A stretch of 64,000 nt of DNA, taken from NCBI RefSeq assembly GCF_000716535.1, contig NZ_JNWV01000031.1:106584-170583 (forward strand), read 5' to 3'. Position numbers and translations under genes: made by a program. The DNA comes from Streptomyces flaveolus. GTDB lineage: Bacteria; Actinomycetota; Actinomycetes; Streptomycetales; Streptomycetaceae. The notes below the pieces were generated by a model that saw nothing but the letters and a program-made list of their open reading frames with translations, was not told where the DNA came from and searched no databases. Of the stretch, positions 1 through 7,689 are shown piece by piece (the stretch's first letter is position 1; each line of letters starts with the position of its first letter).

Positions 1-195
1 CTCGTCGGCGCCGCGCGCTCGGCCCCGGCGGACATGTCCTACCGCCTGCTGGAGGCCAACGGCGGCCCGGCCCTGCTGCTCCTGTCCGGCGACAAGCCCG
101 ACAGCCTCTTCCAGGTGGACATCGCCGACGGCCGCATCACCGCCGTCTACGTCGTCCGCAACCCCGACAAGCTGCGGCACCTCACCGGTCACTGA
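1..195 (+). CDS. C-terminal fragment of an ECF sigma factor (SigJ/ECF41-like)
   Basis: The window opens inside this gene, and only the last 64 codons remain, in frame from base 1 to the TGA at 193-195. The fragment reads as an alpha/beta sheet domain ending VYVVRNPDKLRHLTGH. That ending, with an I-x-x-V-Y-V-V-R-N-P-D-K-L pattern, is typical of the SnoaL-like C-terminal extension of SigJ/ECF41 sigma factors, which controls the activity of the sigma core. No sigma-2 or sigma-4 region is visible here, so a stand-alone SnoaL/NTF2-like protein is possible. The assignment rests on the motif alone. Confidence 0.55.
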   Translation, partial: LVGAARSAPADMSYRLLEANGGPALLLLSGDKPDSLFQVDIADGRITAVYVVRNPDKLRHLTGH

Positions 196-370
196 GCCAC
201 CGCCCCACCGCGCGCCCGAGCCCCCGTTTCGTCCGGCGGGGGCTCCGCCGTGCGACGGGGGCTCCGCCATGCGACGGGCGCGTTGCCGAGATGTCACACG
301 CACCCCCGCACACGAACGCCGCGTGAACGCCGCGCGTGGGTCGCCTGTCCGTTCGCGCAGCGACCGAGGA

Positions 371-405
371 TTGGTCTTGACCAAGGGTGACGGCCGCCCT
401 ATCGT
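371..405 (+). promoter_or_regulatory. Promoter with dre-like (DasR-type) operator over the -35 box
   Basis: TTGGTCTTGACCAA at 371-384 is an inverted repeat with 6-bp arms TTGGTC/GACCAA, close to the DasR dre consensus (ACTGGTCTAGACCACT). It overlaps a good -35 box (TTGACC, 377-382), which is followed after 17 bp by TATCGT (400-405). The predicted transcript starts near 411. The downstream gene encodes a GntR/UTRA regulator of the DasR superfamily, so autoregulation or DasR control is the simplest reading. The rest of 196-480 holds no gene. Confidence 0.6.
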
Positions 406-480
406 CGCAGAGAAGTGCAACAACCTTTAATAAACAAGGGCGCTAAAAACCGCCGGACCACGGCTCTTGCGGAGGACAGG

Positions 481-1242
481 GTGGGGACCACGCAGCTGGA
501 ATCGGTACCGGAACCGAAGTACTGGCATTTGAAGACCGTGCTCACCGAGGCACTGGACTCCGAGTTCTCGGTCGGCGAGATCCTGCCCAACGAGCGTGAT
601 CTCGCGGCCCGCTTCGGCGTGGCCCGCGCCACGCTCCGCCAGGCACTCGAACAGCTTGAGCTGGAGGGCCGGCTGCAGCGCCGCCGCGGGGTCGGTACGA
701 CCGTCGCACCCCCGCGCGTGGGCGTGGCCGTCGGCACCGAACAGCACACCTGGCCCGGCGCCGCCGGAGACGCCTGGCAGCCCGTCGACAGCGTCCAGGC
801 GCCACCGCCCGCCGCCGTCGCCGCGGCCCTGGAGACCGGCGCGGACGAGCCCGTCCACACCGTCCGCCGCTCCCGCATGTCCCACGGTCAGCAGGTCGCC
901 ACGGAACTGCTCTACATCCCGGCGGCTTCCGTGCCCGGCCTGACCGCGATCGACGCCCCGTCCGGCGCGGCACGCGCGCGTGCGGTGCTGCGCGAGTTGC
1001 AGCACCTGCAGCTGGAAGGGGAGGACCGCGCCGTCGAGCTCGGCTCCGCGCGCGCGGACGACGCCAAGGAACTCGACCGGCTCCCCGGCTCGCCCGTCCT
1101 CGTCGTCACCACCCGCTTCTTCGTCCAGGGCCGTACCGCGGCACTCTCGGTCGCGACCTACCGCGCCGACACCTGCCGGCTTACCTTCGGCGAGTCGGCC
1201 GGGGTGGAAATACACCACGACCCGGAGAAGCGAGCTTCCTGA
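481..1242 (+). CDS. GntR-family transcriptional regulator with UTRA-type effector domain
   Basis: 253-residue regulator. The N-terminal winged helix-turn-helix is clear (VPKYWHLKTVL, then LPNERDLAARFGVARATLRQ, then LEGRLQRRRGVGT). A UTRA-like effector-binding domain fills the remainder, as in the HutC/DasR subfamily, whose members sense phosphosugars, amino acids or similar metabolites. GTG at 481 was chosen because GGAGGA sits 6-10 bases upstream. An in-frame GTG at 415 lies only a few bases after the predicted transcription start and would give a 275-residue leaderless product. A dre-like operator overlaps its promoter. The effector and targets cannot be read from sequence, and no sugar transport genes adjoin it. 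Confidence 0.85.
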   Translation: MGTTQLESVPEPKYWHLKTVLTEALDSEFSVGEILPNERDLAARFGVARATLRQALEQLELEGRLQRRRGVGTTVAPPRVGVAVGTEQHTWPGAAGDAWQPVDSVQAPPPAAVAAALETGADEPVHTVRRSRMSHGQQVATELLYIPAASVPGLTAIDAPSGAARARAVLRELQHLQLEGEDRAVELGSARADDAKELDRLPGSPVLVVTTRFFVQGRTAALSVATYRADTCRLTFGESAGVEIHHDPEKRAS

Positions 1243-1273
1243 CGCCGGCGGACAGCCGTCCCCGGGGCGCGGG

Positions 1274-1291
1274 GCCGCACTCGTGTGCGGC
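1274..1291 (+). terminator. Hairpin between convergent GntR and ROK genes
   Basis: Perfect 7-bp stem GCCGCAC/GTGCGGC around a TCGT loop, 32 bases after the GntR stop. There is no T tract, so it is only a candidate terminator. Confidence 0.4.
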
Positions 1292-1395
1292 TCCGCCACG
1301 CGGGCGCGACCCGCGACGAAGGCGCAGCGCGTGGCACATCCACGTCAGCGACGGGACCGCTGCACCCGGCACGATCGCCGCACCCCGCACCCTGG

Positions 1396-2955
1396 TCACC
1401 GACGGGGCGGTCCCCTGATCACCGGCGGGTGGTGATGGTGTCGGGCGGTCTGGTCGCCGGCGGGTGGTGATGGTGTCGGGCGGTCTGGTCGCTGGCGGGT
1501 GGTGACCGTGTCGGGCGGTCTGGTCGCTGGCAGGCGCTCACCATGCCGGGCGCTCTGGTCACCCGACACGCGGTCACCGTGCCAGCCACTCGCGTCACCG
1601 GCGGGTGGTGGTGTCCGGCGGTCTGGTCGCCGGCGGGTGGTGATCGTGTCGGGCGCTCTGGTCACCGACGAGCGCTCACCATGCCGGGCGCTCCGGTCAC
1701 CCGACGAGCGCTCACCATGCCGGGCGCCCTGGTCACCCGACACGCGGTCACCGTGCCAGGCACTCGCGTCGCCGGCGGGTGGTGATCGTGTCGGGCGGTC
1801 TGGTCGCCGGCGGGTGGTGATCGTGTCGGGCGCTCTGGTCACCGACGAGCGCTCACCATGCCGGGCGCTCCGGTCACCCGACGAGGCCGCCTCCCCCAGC
1901 ATGGACAGCGCCACCCGGGGCGGACGCAGGCAGTACCGGGCCAGTTCGCAGCGCAGCGGCTCCAGGACACCGTCCAGTCCGGCCGCCCACCCGCCGATCA
2001 CGACCAGCTCCGGATCGAGCGCCAGCACCAGCGCGGCCACGTCGTGCACCAGTCGCTGGATGAACCGCTCCACGGCCGCCCGGGCCCGCTGGTCGCCCTC
2101 GCGCGCCAGCGCGAACACCTCGGCCACCGCCTGCTCGTCCAGCGGGTGCAGCGGCTCGTCGGTGGTGGACAGCAGCGTCTCCGGCGTCGCCTCCCGGCCC
2201 AGCAGATGCAGTGCGCCGATCTCCCCGGCCGCCCCGCCGTAACCCCGGTGCAGCCGCCCGCCGATCAGCGAACCGGCCCCCGGGCTCAGCCCGGCCAGTA
2301 CGAACACCACGTCGTCCGTCTCGGCCGCCGCACCCTTCCAGTGCTCGGCGACCGCCGCCGCGTTGGCGTCGTTCTCCACCAGCACCGGACAACGGAAGGA
2401 ACGGCTCAGCCGCTCGCCGAGCTTCAGGCCCGTCCACTGCGGCAGGGCCGTGCTCAGCCGCACCGTGCCGTCCGCCTCCACGATGCCCGGCGTACCCACG
2501 CCCACCGCCCGCAGCGAGCTGCGCGCGACCCCGGCCCGGCGCAGCAGCTCCGCGACCGCGCCGCGCAGCCGGTCCAGCCGCTCGTCCGCCGGCGCCTTCT
2601 CGGCGACCTCCTTGGCCTGCGCGCCCAGCACCCGCCCGTCCAGGTCGGACAGGAGCGCGGCGACCCGGTGCGGGCCGATCTCCAGGCCCAGCAGATGCCC
2701 CGCCTCGGCCCGGAACCGGAACCGCCGGGCGGGCCGCCCCTGCCGCCGCGCGCCGCCGTCCTCGGCCGCCGCCTCCACGACGAGGCCGCCCTCGATGAGG
2801 CCCTCCACCACTCCCTCGACGGTCGGCCGGGACAGTCCGGTGACGCGGGTGATCTCGGTGAGCGTCGCGCAGTCCCTGGCACGCAGCGCGTGCAGCACCA
2901 CCGCGGAATTGATCCTTCGCAGCAGCGAGGGATCGCCACCGGTCAGCTGCCCCAC
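1396..2955 (-). CDS. ROK-family transcriptional regulator with repeat-derived C-terminal tail
   Basis: 519-residue ROK (repressor/ORF/kinase) protein. Residues ~1-70 form a winged HTH (LTEITRVTGLSRPTVEGVVE). The following ~290 residues carry ROK sugar-kinase-fold motifs: GLEIGPHRVAALLSDLDG, VENDANAAAVAEHW and GYGGAAGEIGAL. The usual zinc-binding cysteine cluster after that last motif is absent. Normal family similarity stops near SMLGEAASSGD, and the last ~159 residues are Arg/Pro/Thr/His-rich repeats translated from the tandem array, in place of the expected short terminal helix. GTG at 2955 was chosen for its GGGAGGA ribosome site; a GTG at 3057 overlaps the preceding response regulator stop. 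It probably represses sugar genes, but none adjoin. Function may be altered by the tail. Confidence 0.8.
   Translation of the reverse strand: MGQLTGGDPSLLRRINSAVVLHALRARDCATLTEITRVTGLSRPTVEGVVEGLIEGGLVVEAAAEDGGARRQGRPARRFRFRAEAGHLLGLEIGPHRVAALLSDLDGRVLGAQAKEVAEKAPADERLDRLRGAVAELLRRAGVARSSLRAVGVGTPGIVEADGTVRLSTALPQWTGLKLGERLSRSFRCPVLVENDANAAAVAEHWKGAAAETDDVVFVLAGLSPGAGSLIGGRLHRGYGGAAGEIGALHLLGREATPETLLSTTDEPLHPLDEQAVAEVFALAREGDQRARAAVERFIQRLVHDVAALVLALDPELVVIGGWAAGLDGVLEPLRCELARYCLRPPRVALSMLGEAASSGDRSARHGERSSVTRAPDTITTRRRPDRPTRSPPAGDASAWHGDRVSGDQGARHGERSSGDRSARHGERSSVTRAPDTITTRRRPDRRTPPPAGDASGWHGDRVSGDQSARHGERLPATRPPDTVTTRQRPDRPTPSPPAGDQTARHHHHPPVIRGPPRR
1421..1875. repeat. 35-bp tandem repeat array inside the 3' end of the ROK gene
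   Basis: Thirteen imperfect units of 32-36 bp run end to end, nearly all ending in TGGTC, CGGTC or CGTC. Three unit types alternate: GGCGGGTGGTGAT-type, GCGCTCACCATG-type and CGCGGTCACCGTGCCA-type. Units recur as blocks of about five (174-177 bp): 1629-1708 is repeated without change at 1806-1885, 177 bp away, and unit 1561-1596 matches 1735-1770 with one difference. A degenerate partial unit may precede the array (1398-1420). There are no spacers, so it is not a CRISPR. The array sits in the minus-strand ROK reading frame and encodes its last ~159 residues. Confidence 0.9.
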
Positions 2956-3053
2956 CGTCCGTCCTCCCAGCTCGCGGGCGTGTTGGGCGGATCGTACTCG
3001 GCCCGGTCCACCCCCGGCGAGTGTCCGGTCCCGCACGCGGCCGGGCCCTTCGA

Positions 3054-3710
3054 TCACCCCGGCTCCACGAACCCGGACTCGTAGGCCGCGATCACCGCCT
3101 GGGTGCGGTCGCGCGCGCCGAGCTTGGCCAGGACCGCGCTCACATGCGACTTCACCGTCTCCGCGCCCACCACCAGCCGGGCTGCGATCTCCGCGTTCGA
3201 CAGCCCCCGCGCCATCAGCCGCAGCACCTCCGCCTCCCGCTCCGTGAGCCGGGCACGCTCCAGCACCGTCCGCGCCGGACGGGCGCCGTCGCCGTACCGG
3301 GCGGCGAGGCGTCGTACGGACGCCGGGAACAGGAGTGACTCGCCCTCCGCGACCAGCCGCACCGCGTGCACGATCTCGGCCGGGCGGGCCCGCTTCAGCA
3401 GGAACCCGTCGGCGCCCGCGCGCAGCGCCTCGTACACGTACTCGTCGTCCTCGAAGGTGGTCACCACGAGGATCTTCGGCGGCTCCGCCACGGTGCGCAG
3501 CACCGCGCGCGTGGCCTCGATGCCGTCCATCAGGGGCATCCGTACGTCCATGGCGACCACGTCGGGCCGCAGTTGCCGCACGAGCGGGATGACCGCCGCA
3601 CCGTCGGCCGCCTCACCCACAACCTCGATGTCGGGCTGCGCCTCCAGCACGGCCCGAAGACCCGCGCGGACCAGGGGTTCGTCGTCGACGAGGAGTACGG
3701 TGACCGGCAT
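3054..3710 (-). CDS. NarL/LuxR-type response regulator
   Basis: 218 residues with a standard receiver domain: acidic pair D9-D10, phosphoacceptor D55 ([12 protein letters not shown]) and conserved Lys near 105 (GFLLKRARP). It is followed by a C-terminal LuxR-type helix-turn-helix ([25 protein letters not shown], in two readable halves). It lies 14 bases downstream of the sensor kinase gene on the same strand, so they form an operon and a cognate pair. The pair is divergent from an ABC exporter, the usual arrangement when such a system controls the exporter in response to cell envelope stress or antibiotics. The target link is inference from position. Confidence 0.93.
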   Translation of the reverse strand: MPVTVLLVDDEPLVRAGLRAVLEAQPDIEVVGEAADGAAVIPLVRQLRPDVVAMDVRMPLMDGIEATRAVLRTVAEPPKILVVTTFEDDEYVYEALRAGADGFLLKRARPAEIVHAVRLVAEGESLLFPASVRRLAARYGDGARPARTVLERARLTEREAEVLRLMARGLSNAEIAARLVVGAETVKSHVSAVLAKLGARDRTQAVIAAYESGFVEPG

Positions 3711-3724
3711 CCGGTCAGCGTAGA

Positions 3725-4879
3725 TCAGCCGACCGGCAGCTCCGCGCGGACCTGCCAGTCGCCCTCGTCCGGGCCGGTCCGGGCGGCGCCGCCGAGCAGC
3801 GCGGCCCGCTCCCGTATGCCCCGCAGGCCGCTGCCCCGCCCCGGGCCGGGTATCGCTCCCGGCAGCGGATTGCGGACCTCCAGGGCGAGCGTCCCGTCGC
3901 CGACCGCGACCCGGACCCGCACGGGCACGGCTCCCGCGTGCCGCAGCACATTGGTGAGCGCCTCCTGGAGGATGCGGTAACCCTCGCGGGACACCGGGCC
4001 CGGCACGGCCTCCAGCGGACCCGTGACCTCGGCGTCGATCTTCGCCCCCGAGGCCCGCGCCGACTCCAGCAGCCGCCCCGCGTCGGCCAGCGTCGGCCGC
4101 GCGCTCACCGGCCGCTCGGACTCCCGCAGCACGCCCAGCACCCGCTCCAGATCCTCCAGCGCGGCCCGGCCGGTCTCCTCGATGGCACCCAGCGCCCGGT
4201 CGGTGAACTCCGGATCGCCCGCCTCCCGCGCCGCGCCCGCCTGTACCACGGCCACCGTCAGGGCGTGCCCGATCGAGTCGTGCAACTCCCGTGCGATGCG
4301 CGTGCGTTCCAGCAACTGCTCGGTGCGCTCCTCCAGCGCGGCCAGCCGCTCGGCCGCCGCCGGCCCGAGCAGCCGGCGCGCACCGGCCGTGACCAGCTCA
4401 CCGAGCCCGACGACCAGCCCGTACAGGGCGAGCAGCGGCAGCGGCGCCAGCAGCGCCCAGGCGCGGTGCGCCGGCAGCCGGTCCAGCAGCGGGACCCCGC
4501 CCGGCGCCCCGCCCCAGGCGCACCGCGCCAGTTCGAAGCCGACGATGGGCAACCACACCGAGGCGAACACGGTCACGGCGCCGAGCAGCATGCGCAGCTC
4601 CAGCCACAGCACCGTACGCAGCCGGTCCCGCCAGGTCGTCGCCGGCGCCTCGGAGATGCCCGGCTCCGGCTCACCGGGCGTGAGCAGCAGCCGCGCCTGC
4701 AGCCCCTCGCCCCGGCGCACAGCGGGCACGAGACCCAGCGGGACGAGGAACAGCGCGGGCACCCAGGGGACCGACGGGAAGACGAAGAGCCAGACGCTGA
4801 CCACCAGCATCGGCACCCACAGATGCAGCAGGCGCGTGTACGTCGTCCCGCGCAGCAGCGGGCGCAGAAGGCGAGCCAT
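3725..4879 (-). CDS. Sensor histidine kinase (HisKA_3 type)
   Basis: 384-residue membrane kinase. The N-terminal ~170 residues hold about four hydrophobic spans ([67 protein letters not shown]). A HisKA_3 dimerisation segment follows with the phospho-acceptor His in [10 protein letters not shown] near residue 200. The C-terminal HATPase has the N box ([13 protein letters not shown]) and G box ([10 protein letters not shown]). ATG at 4879 is preferred because the longer reading frame adds 27 proline-rich residues overlapping the promoter region. There is no large extracellular sensor loop, as in intramembrane-sensing kinases such as those guarding ABC exporters. Confidence 0.9.
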   Translation of the reverse strand: MARLLRPLLRGTTYTRLLHLWVPMLVVSVWLFVFPSVPWVPALFLVPLGLVPAVRRGEGLQARLLLTPGEPEPGISEAPATTWRDRLRTVLWLELRMLLGAVTVFASVWLPIVGFELARCAWGGAPGGVPLLDRLPAHRAWALLAPLPLLALYGLVVGLGELVTAGARRLLGPAAAERLAALEERTEQLLERTRIARELHDSIGHALTVAVVQAGAAREAGDPEFTDRALGAIEETGRAALEDLERVLGVLRESERPVSARPTLADAGRLLESARASGAKIDAEVTGPLEAVPGPVSREGYRILQEALTNVLRHAGAVPVRVRVAVGDGTLALEVRNPLPGAIPGPGRGSGLRGIRERAALLGGAARTGPDEGDWQVRAELPVG

Positions 4880-4986
4880 GGCCTCATCGTCGCAGGCGGC
4901 ACCGACAACGGGCCTCCCCCGCACGGGGGAGACGGTCTCCACCGGCGGGGGAGGAGCCAACCGCCGCTCCCGGCCAGGCTGTTGCC

Positions 4987-5907
4987 ATGACCAGCATCGA
5001 CGTACGAGACCTCACCAAGGACCACGGCGGCCGGCGGGCCGTCGACCACCTCACCTTCCGCGTGCGCCCGGGCCGGGTCACCGGCTTCCTCGGTCCCAAC
5101 GGCGCGGGCAAGTCCACCACCCTGCGCCTCGTCCTGGGCCTCGACCGGCCCACCGCCGGCACCGCCACGATCGGCGGCCACCCCTACCCTCGGCTCCGCG
5201 AACCCCTGCGCCGGGTGGGCGCCCTGCTCGACGCGGGCGCCGCGCACGGATCCCGCATCGCCCGCGACCATCTGCTGGCCCTCGCCGCGAGCAACCGCAT
5301 CCCGGCCCGCCGGGCCGACACGGTCCTGGAGGAGACCGGCCTCGCGCCCGTGGCGCGGCGCAGGGTACGGACGTACTCCCTCGGCATGCGCCAGCGGCTC
5401 GGCATCGCCGCCGCCCTGCTCGGCGACCCCGAGGTCGTCCTGCTCGACGAACCCGCCAACGGCCTCGACCCCGAAGGCATCATCTGGATCCGCACGCTGC
5501 TGCGCCGGCTCGCCGCCGAGGGCCGTACGGTCCTGGTCTCCAGCCATCTCATGGGCGAGACAGCCGCCTTCGCCGACCACCTGCTGATCCTCGGCCGGGG
5601 CCGCCTGCTCGCGGACACACCGGTGCGGGAGTTCATCCACGCGCGCGTACGGCCCCACGTCCGCGTCCGCACCACCGACCCCGCGGCCCTCGGCGACCTC
5701 CTCGCCCGGCACGGCCTCGACGCCTCCAGGGGCGAGGACGGGACCTGGACGGTACGGCACTCGCGCGTGGACGACCTGGGCCGGCTGATGTCCGAGGCGG
5801 GCGTCCCCGTCCTGGAACTCTCCGCCCACGAGGCCACCCTGGAGGAGGCCTACCTCGATCTGACGGTGGCCGAGGCCGAGTTCACCGCACAGCCCCAGGA
5901 GGCCTGA
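4987..5907 (+). CDS. ABC transporter ATP-binding protein (drug/lantibiotic exporter type)
   Basis: 306 residues. Walker A is GPNGAGKS near residue 38, the signature is YSLGMRQRLGIA, Walker B is VVLLDEPANGLDPEG, and the H-loop is VSSHL. The C-terminal ~90 residues form the extension seen in CcmA/DrrA-type exporters. The next gene starts two bases after the stop, giving a two-gene exporter. A NarL-type two-component system diverges from the shared 107-bp upstream region. The likely role is export of an antimicrobial or lipid; substrate unknown. Confidence 0.93.
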   Translation: MTSIDVRDLTKDHGGRRAVDHLTFRVRPGRVTGFLGPNGAGKSTTLRLVLGLDRPTAGTATIGGHPYPRLREPLRRVGALLDAGAAHGSRIARDHLLALAASNRIPARRADTVLEETGLAPVARRRVRTYSLGMRQRLGIAAALLGDPEVVLLDEPANGLDPEGIIWIRTLLRRLAAEGRTVLVSSHLMGETAAFADHLLILGRGRLLADTPVREFIHARVRPHVRVRTTDPAALGDLLARHGLDASRGEDGTWTVRHSRVDDLGRLMSEAGVPVLELSAHEATLEEAYLDLTVAEAEFTAQPQEA

Positions 5908-5909
5908 CC

Positions 5910-6620
5910 ATGTCCTTCGCACCCGCGCTCCACGCCGAGTGGATCAAGATCCGTACCCTGCGCTCCCTGCTGGGCGCCCTCGCCGCGGTCCTCGTCGCCA
6001 CCGCCGCGTTCTCGGCGCTCGCCGCAGCCGACGCCGACGACACCGACCCGCTGTTCTCGGTGTTCTTCGGCATCAACTTCGGGCAGACAGCCGCCATCGC
6101 CTTCGGTACGACGGCCGTCGCGTCGGAGTTCCGGGGAGGCACGCTGCGGCTGACGCTGTCGGCGGTGCCCGACCGCGGGCGCTGGTTCGCCGCGAAGACG
6201 ACGGCGATCGCGCTGCCCGCGCTGGCCGTCGGGCTGTTCACCGGGTTCGTCACGCTCCTGGTGGGCCGCGCGGCGCTCGGCGCGTCCGCACCCGGCTGGG
6301 CCGAGGGCGTGCGCGGCGCCGTCGGCTGCGGGCTGCACCTGACGCTGATGACCCTGTTCGCCGCCGGACTCGCGGCCGTGCTGCGCAGCGCCGTCGCGAC
6401 CCTCTCCGTGCTGATCCCGTTCCTGCTGATCGTCTCCTTCGTCGTCGGCGACCTGTCCGGCGGTGTCGCCGACTTCCTCCCCGACCGGGCCGGCCAAGTC
6501 GCCCTGCACAGCACCTGGGACGGCACCCTCGGCCCGTGGAGCGGGCTCGCGGTGACCGCGCTGTGGACGGCGGCGGCCCTGGTGGCGGGCGGGTGGAGTG
6601 TGCTGCGCAGGGACGCCTGA
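5910..6620 (+). CDS. ABC transporter permease (ABC-2 type)
   Basis: 236 residues with about six membrane spans: LLGALAAVLVATAAFSAL near residue 20, then spans around AAIAFGTTAVASEF, ALPALAVGLFTGFVTLLV, HLTLMTLFAAGLAAV, LIPFLLIVSFVVGDL and AVTALWTAAALVAGGW. The motif EFRGGTLRLTLSAVPDRGRWFAAK between spans is typical of ABC-2 permeases. It starts two bases after the ATPase gene stop (AGGAGG ribosome site inside the ATPase 3' end), so translation is probably coupled. It forms the membrane half of the exporter. Confidence 0.9.
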   Translation: MSFAPALHAEWIKIRTLRSLLGALAAVLVATAAFSALAAADADDTDPLFSVFFGINFGQTAAIAFGTTAVASEFRGGTLRLTLSAVPDRGRWFAAKTTAIALPALAVGLFTGFVTLLVGRAALGASAPGWAEGVRGAVGCGLHLTLMTLFAAGLAAVLRSAVATLSVLIPFLLIVSFVVGDLSGGVADFLPDRAGQVALHSTWDGTLGPWSGLAVTALWTAAALVAGGWSVLRRDA

Positions 6621-6665
6621 CTGACGCACCGCCAATTGTCAGTGGCCCCCGCTTTACTGGATCCC

Positions 6666-7109
6666 ATGGACATCGCGAAGTGCCTGACCCTCGTCGACCT
6701 GCTGTGCGCCCGGGAGTTCCCGTCGGCGCAGGGCAGGACGGAGCACGGCGAGAGCGGGCCCGGCTATCACATAGCCGCTTTACAGACGAGCGAGGACTTC
6801 TGGGAGGGCGACGGCAGCGCACGGGAGGAGACGGAGGCGCAGTACGAGGCCGACCGGGACGGCCTCGCGGAGCGGCTCGGGGAGCGGTGGGGCCGGCCGC
6901 AGCAGTTCAGCCTGTACAGCGTGCTCGACCGGACCCTGGCGGGCGAGGACGTCGCGGAGCCCTGGGCCGGGCTCAGCGGCCACGTCCCCGACGTCCACCT
7001 GTGGCGCGTCCCGGAGGCGGGCCGCTGGGTCGCCCTCGGTGTGTCCCAGTGGGACAAGGAACTGCCGTTTCAGCTGCTCGGGATAGTGACGGAGACCGAC
7101 CCGCCCTGA
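6666..7109 (+). CDS. Conserved hypothetical protein
   Basis: 147-residue soluble protein, acidic, with no signal peptide or membrane span. It is rich in Trp/Glu (EDFWEGDGSAREETEAQYEADRDG; VPDVHLWRVPEAGRWVALGVSQWDKELPFQLL). The alternation of short strands and helices looks like a small immunity- or SMI-type fold, but I do not recognise the family. ATG 6666 was chosen over an in-frame TTG at 6636. Its 3' end overlaps the convergent glycosylase gene by 40 bp. Confidence 0.7.
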   Translation: MDIAKCLTLVDLLCAREFPSAQGRTEHGESGPGYHIAALQTSEDFWEGDGSAREETEAQYEADRDGLAERLGERWGRPQQFSLYSVLDRTLAGEDVAEPWAGLSGHVPDVHLWRVPEAGRWVALGVSQWDKELPFQLLGIVTETDPP

Positions 7110-7600
7110 CCGGGCAGCCCCGCGGCCTCCCGCAGCCGGGCGAACTCCTCCGCCATCGTCGCCGCCGTCCAGTGCGCGTTCAGCCCGCTGGGGTTGGGCA
7201 GCACCCACACCCGGGAGTCCCCGATCGTCCGCTCCTGCGGACCGACCTGAGCCGTGCGGTCACCGAAGGCTGCCCGGTACGCGGTCACGCCGACCATGGC
7301 CAGCCACCTCGGCCGCAGCCGCGCCACCTTCTCGGCCAGCAGCCGCCCGCCCTCGACGTACTCCTCGGCGGTCAGCTCGTCCGCCCGCGCGGTCGCCCGC
7401 GCCACCACGTTCGTGATGCCGAGGCCGTACGAGAGCAGCTCCTCCTGCTCGGCCGGCCTCAGCAGCCGGGGTGTGAAGCCGGACAGGTGCAGCACCGGCC
7501 AGAACCGGTTGCCGGGGCGGGCGAAGTGGTGGCCGGTCGCGGCCGTCATCAGCCCCGGGTTGATCCCGCAGAACAGCACCCGGAGGCCGTCCGCGACCAC
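7070..7600 (-). CDS. mug: Mismatch-specific uracil/thymine-DNA glycosylase (Mug/TDG family)
   Basis: Removes U or T from G:U and G:T mismatches, starting base-excision repair, important in a genome with ~72% G+C. The catalytic FCGINPGL motif with the key Asn, the GHHFARPGNRFWPVLH segment and the NPSGLNAHWT intercalation loop are all visible. Boundaries given start at GTG 7600. Homologues have a longer N-terminus, and the in-frame codons 7601-7693 read as coding (RFTKAELEAARDRLVPDV) up to a CTG that overlaps the purB stop as CTGA. A CTG start at 7693 is therefore plausible. It lies downstream of purB on the same strand. Confidence 0.85.
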   Translation of the reverse strand: MVADGLRVLFCGINPGLMTAATGHHFARPGNRFWPVLHLSGFTPRLLRPAEQEELLSYGLGITNVVARATARADELTAEEYVEGGRLLAEKVARLRPRWLAMVGVTAYRAAFGDRTAQVGPQERTIGDSRVWVLPNPSGLNAHWTAATMAEEFARLREAAGLPGQGGSVSVTIPSS

Positions 7601-7689
7601 GTCCGGGACGAGACGGTCGCGGGCGGCCTCCAGTTCCGCCTTGGTGAAGCGCGGTGTGCCCGGTGAACGGGGTGAGCGGGGTGCGCCGG

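Noticed and set aside
1421..1875. Repeat array looked like a CRISPR
   Set aside because: Units are directly joined with no unique spacers, vary between each other, and there are no cas genes.
2363..3247. Long plus-strand open frames opposite ROK and response regulator genes
   Set aside because: Shadow frames from high G+C; Ser/Arg/Pro-rich with no domain, while minus-strand products have clear families.
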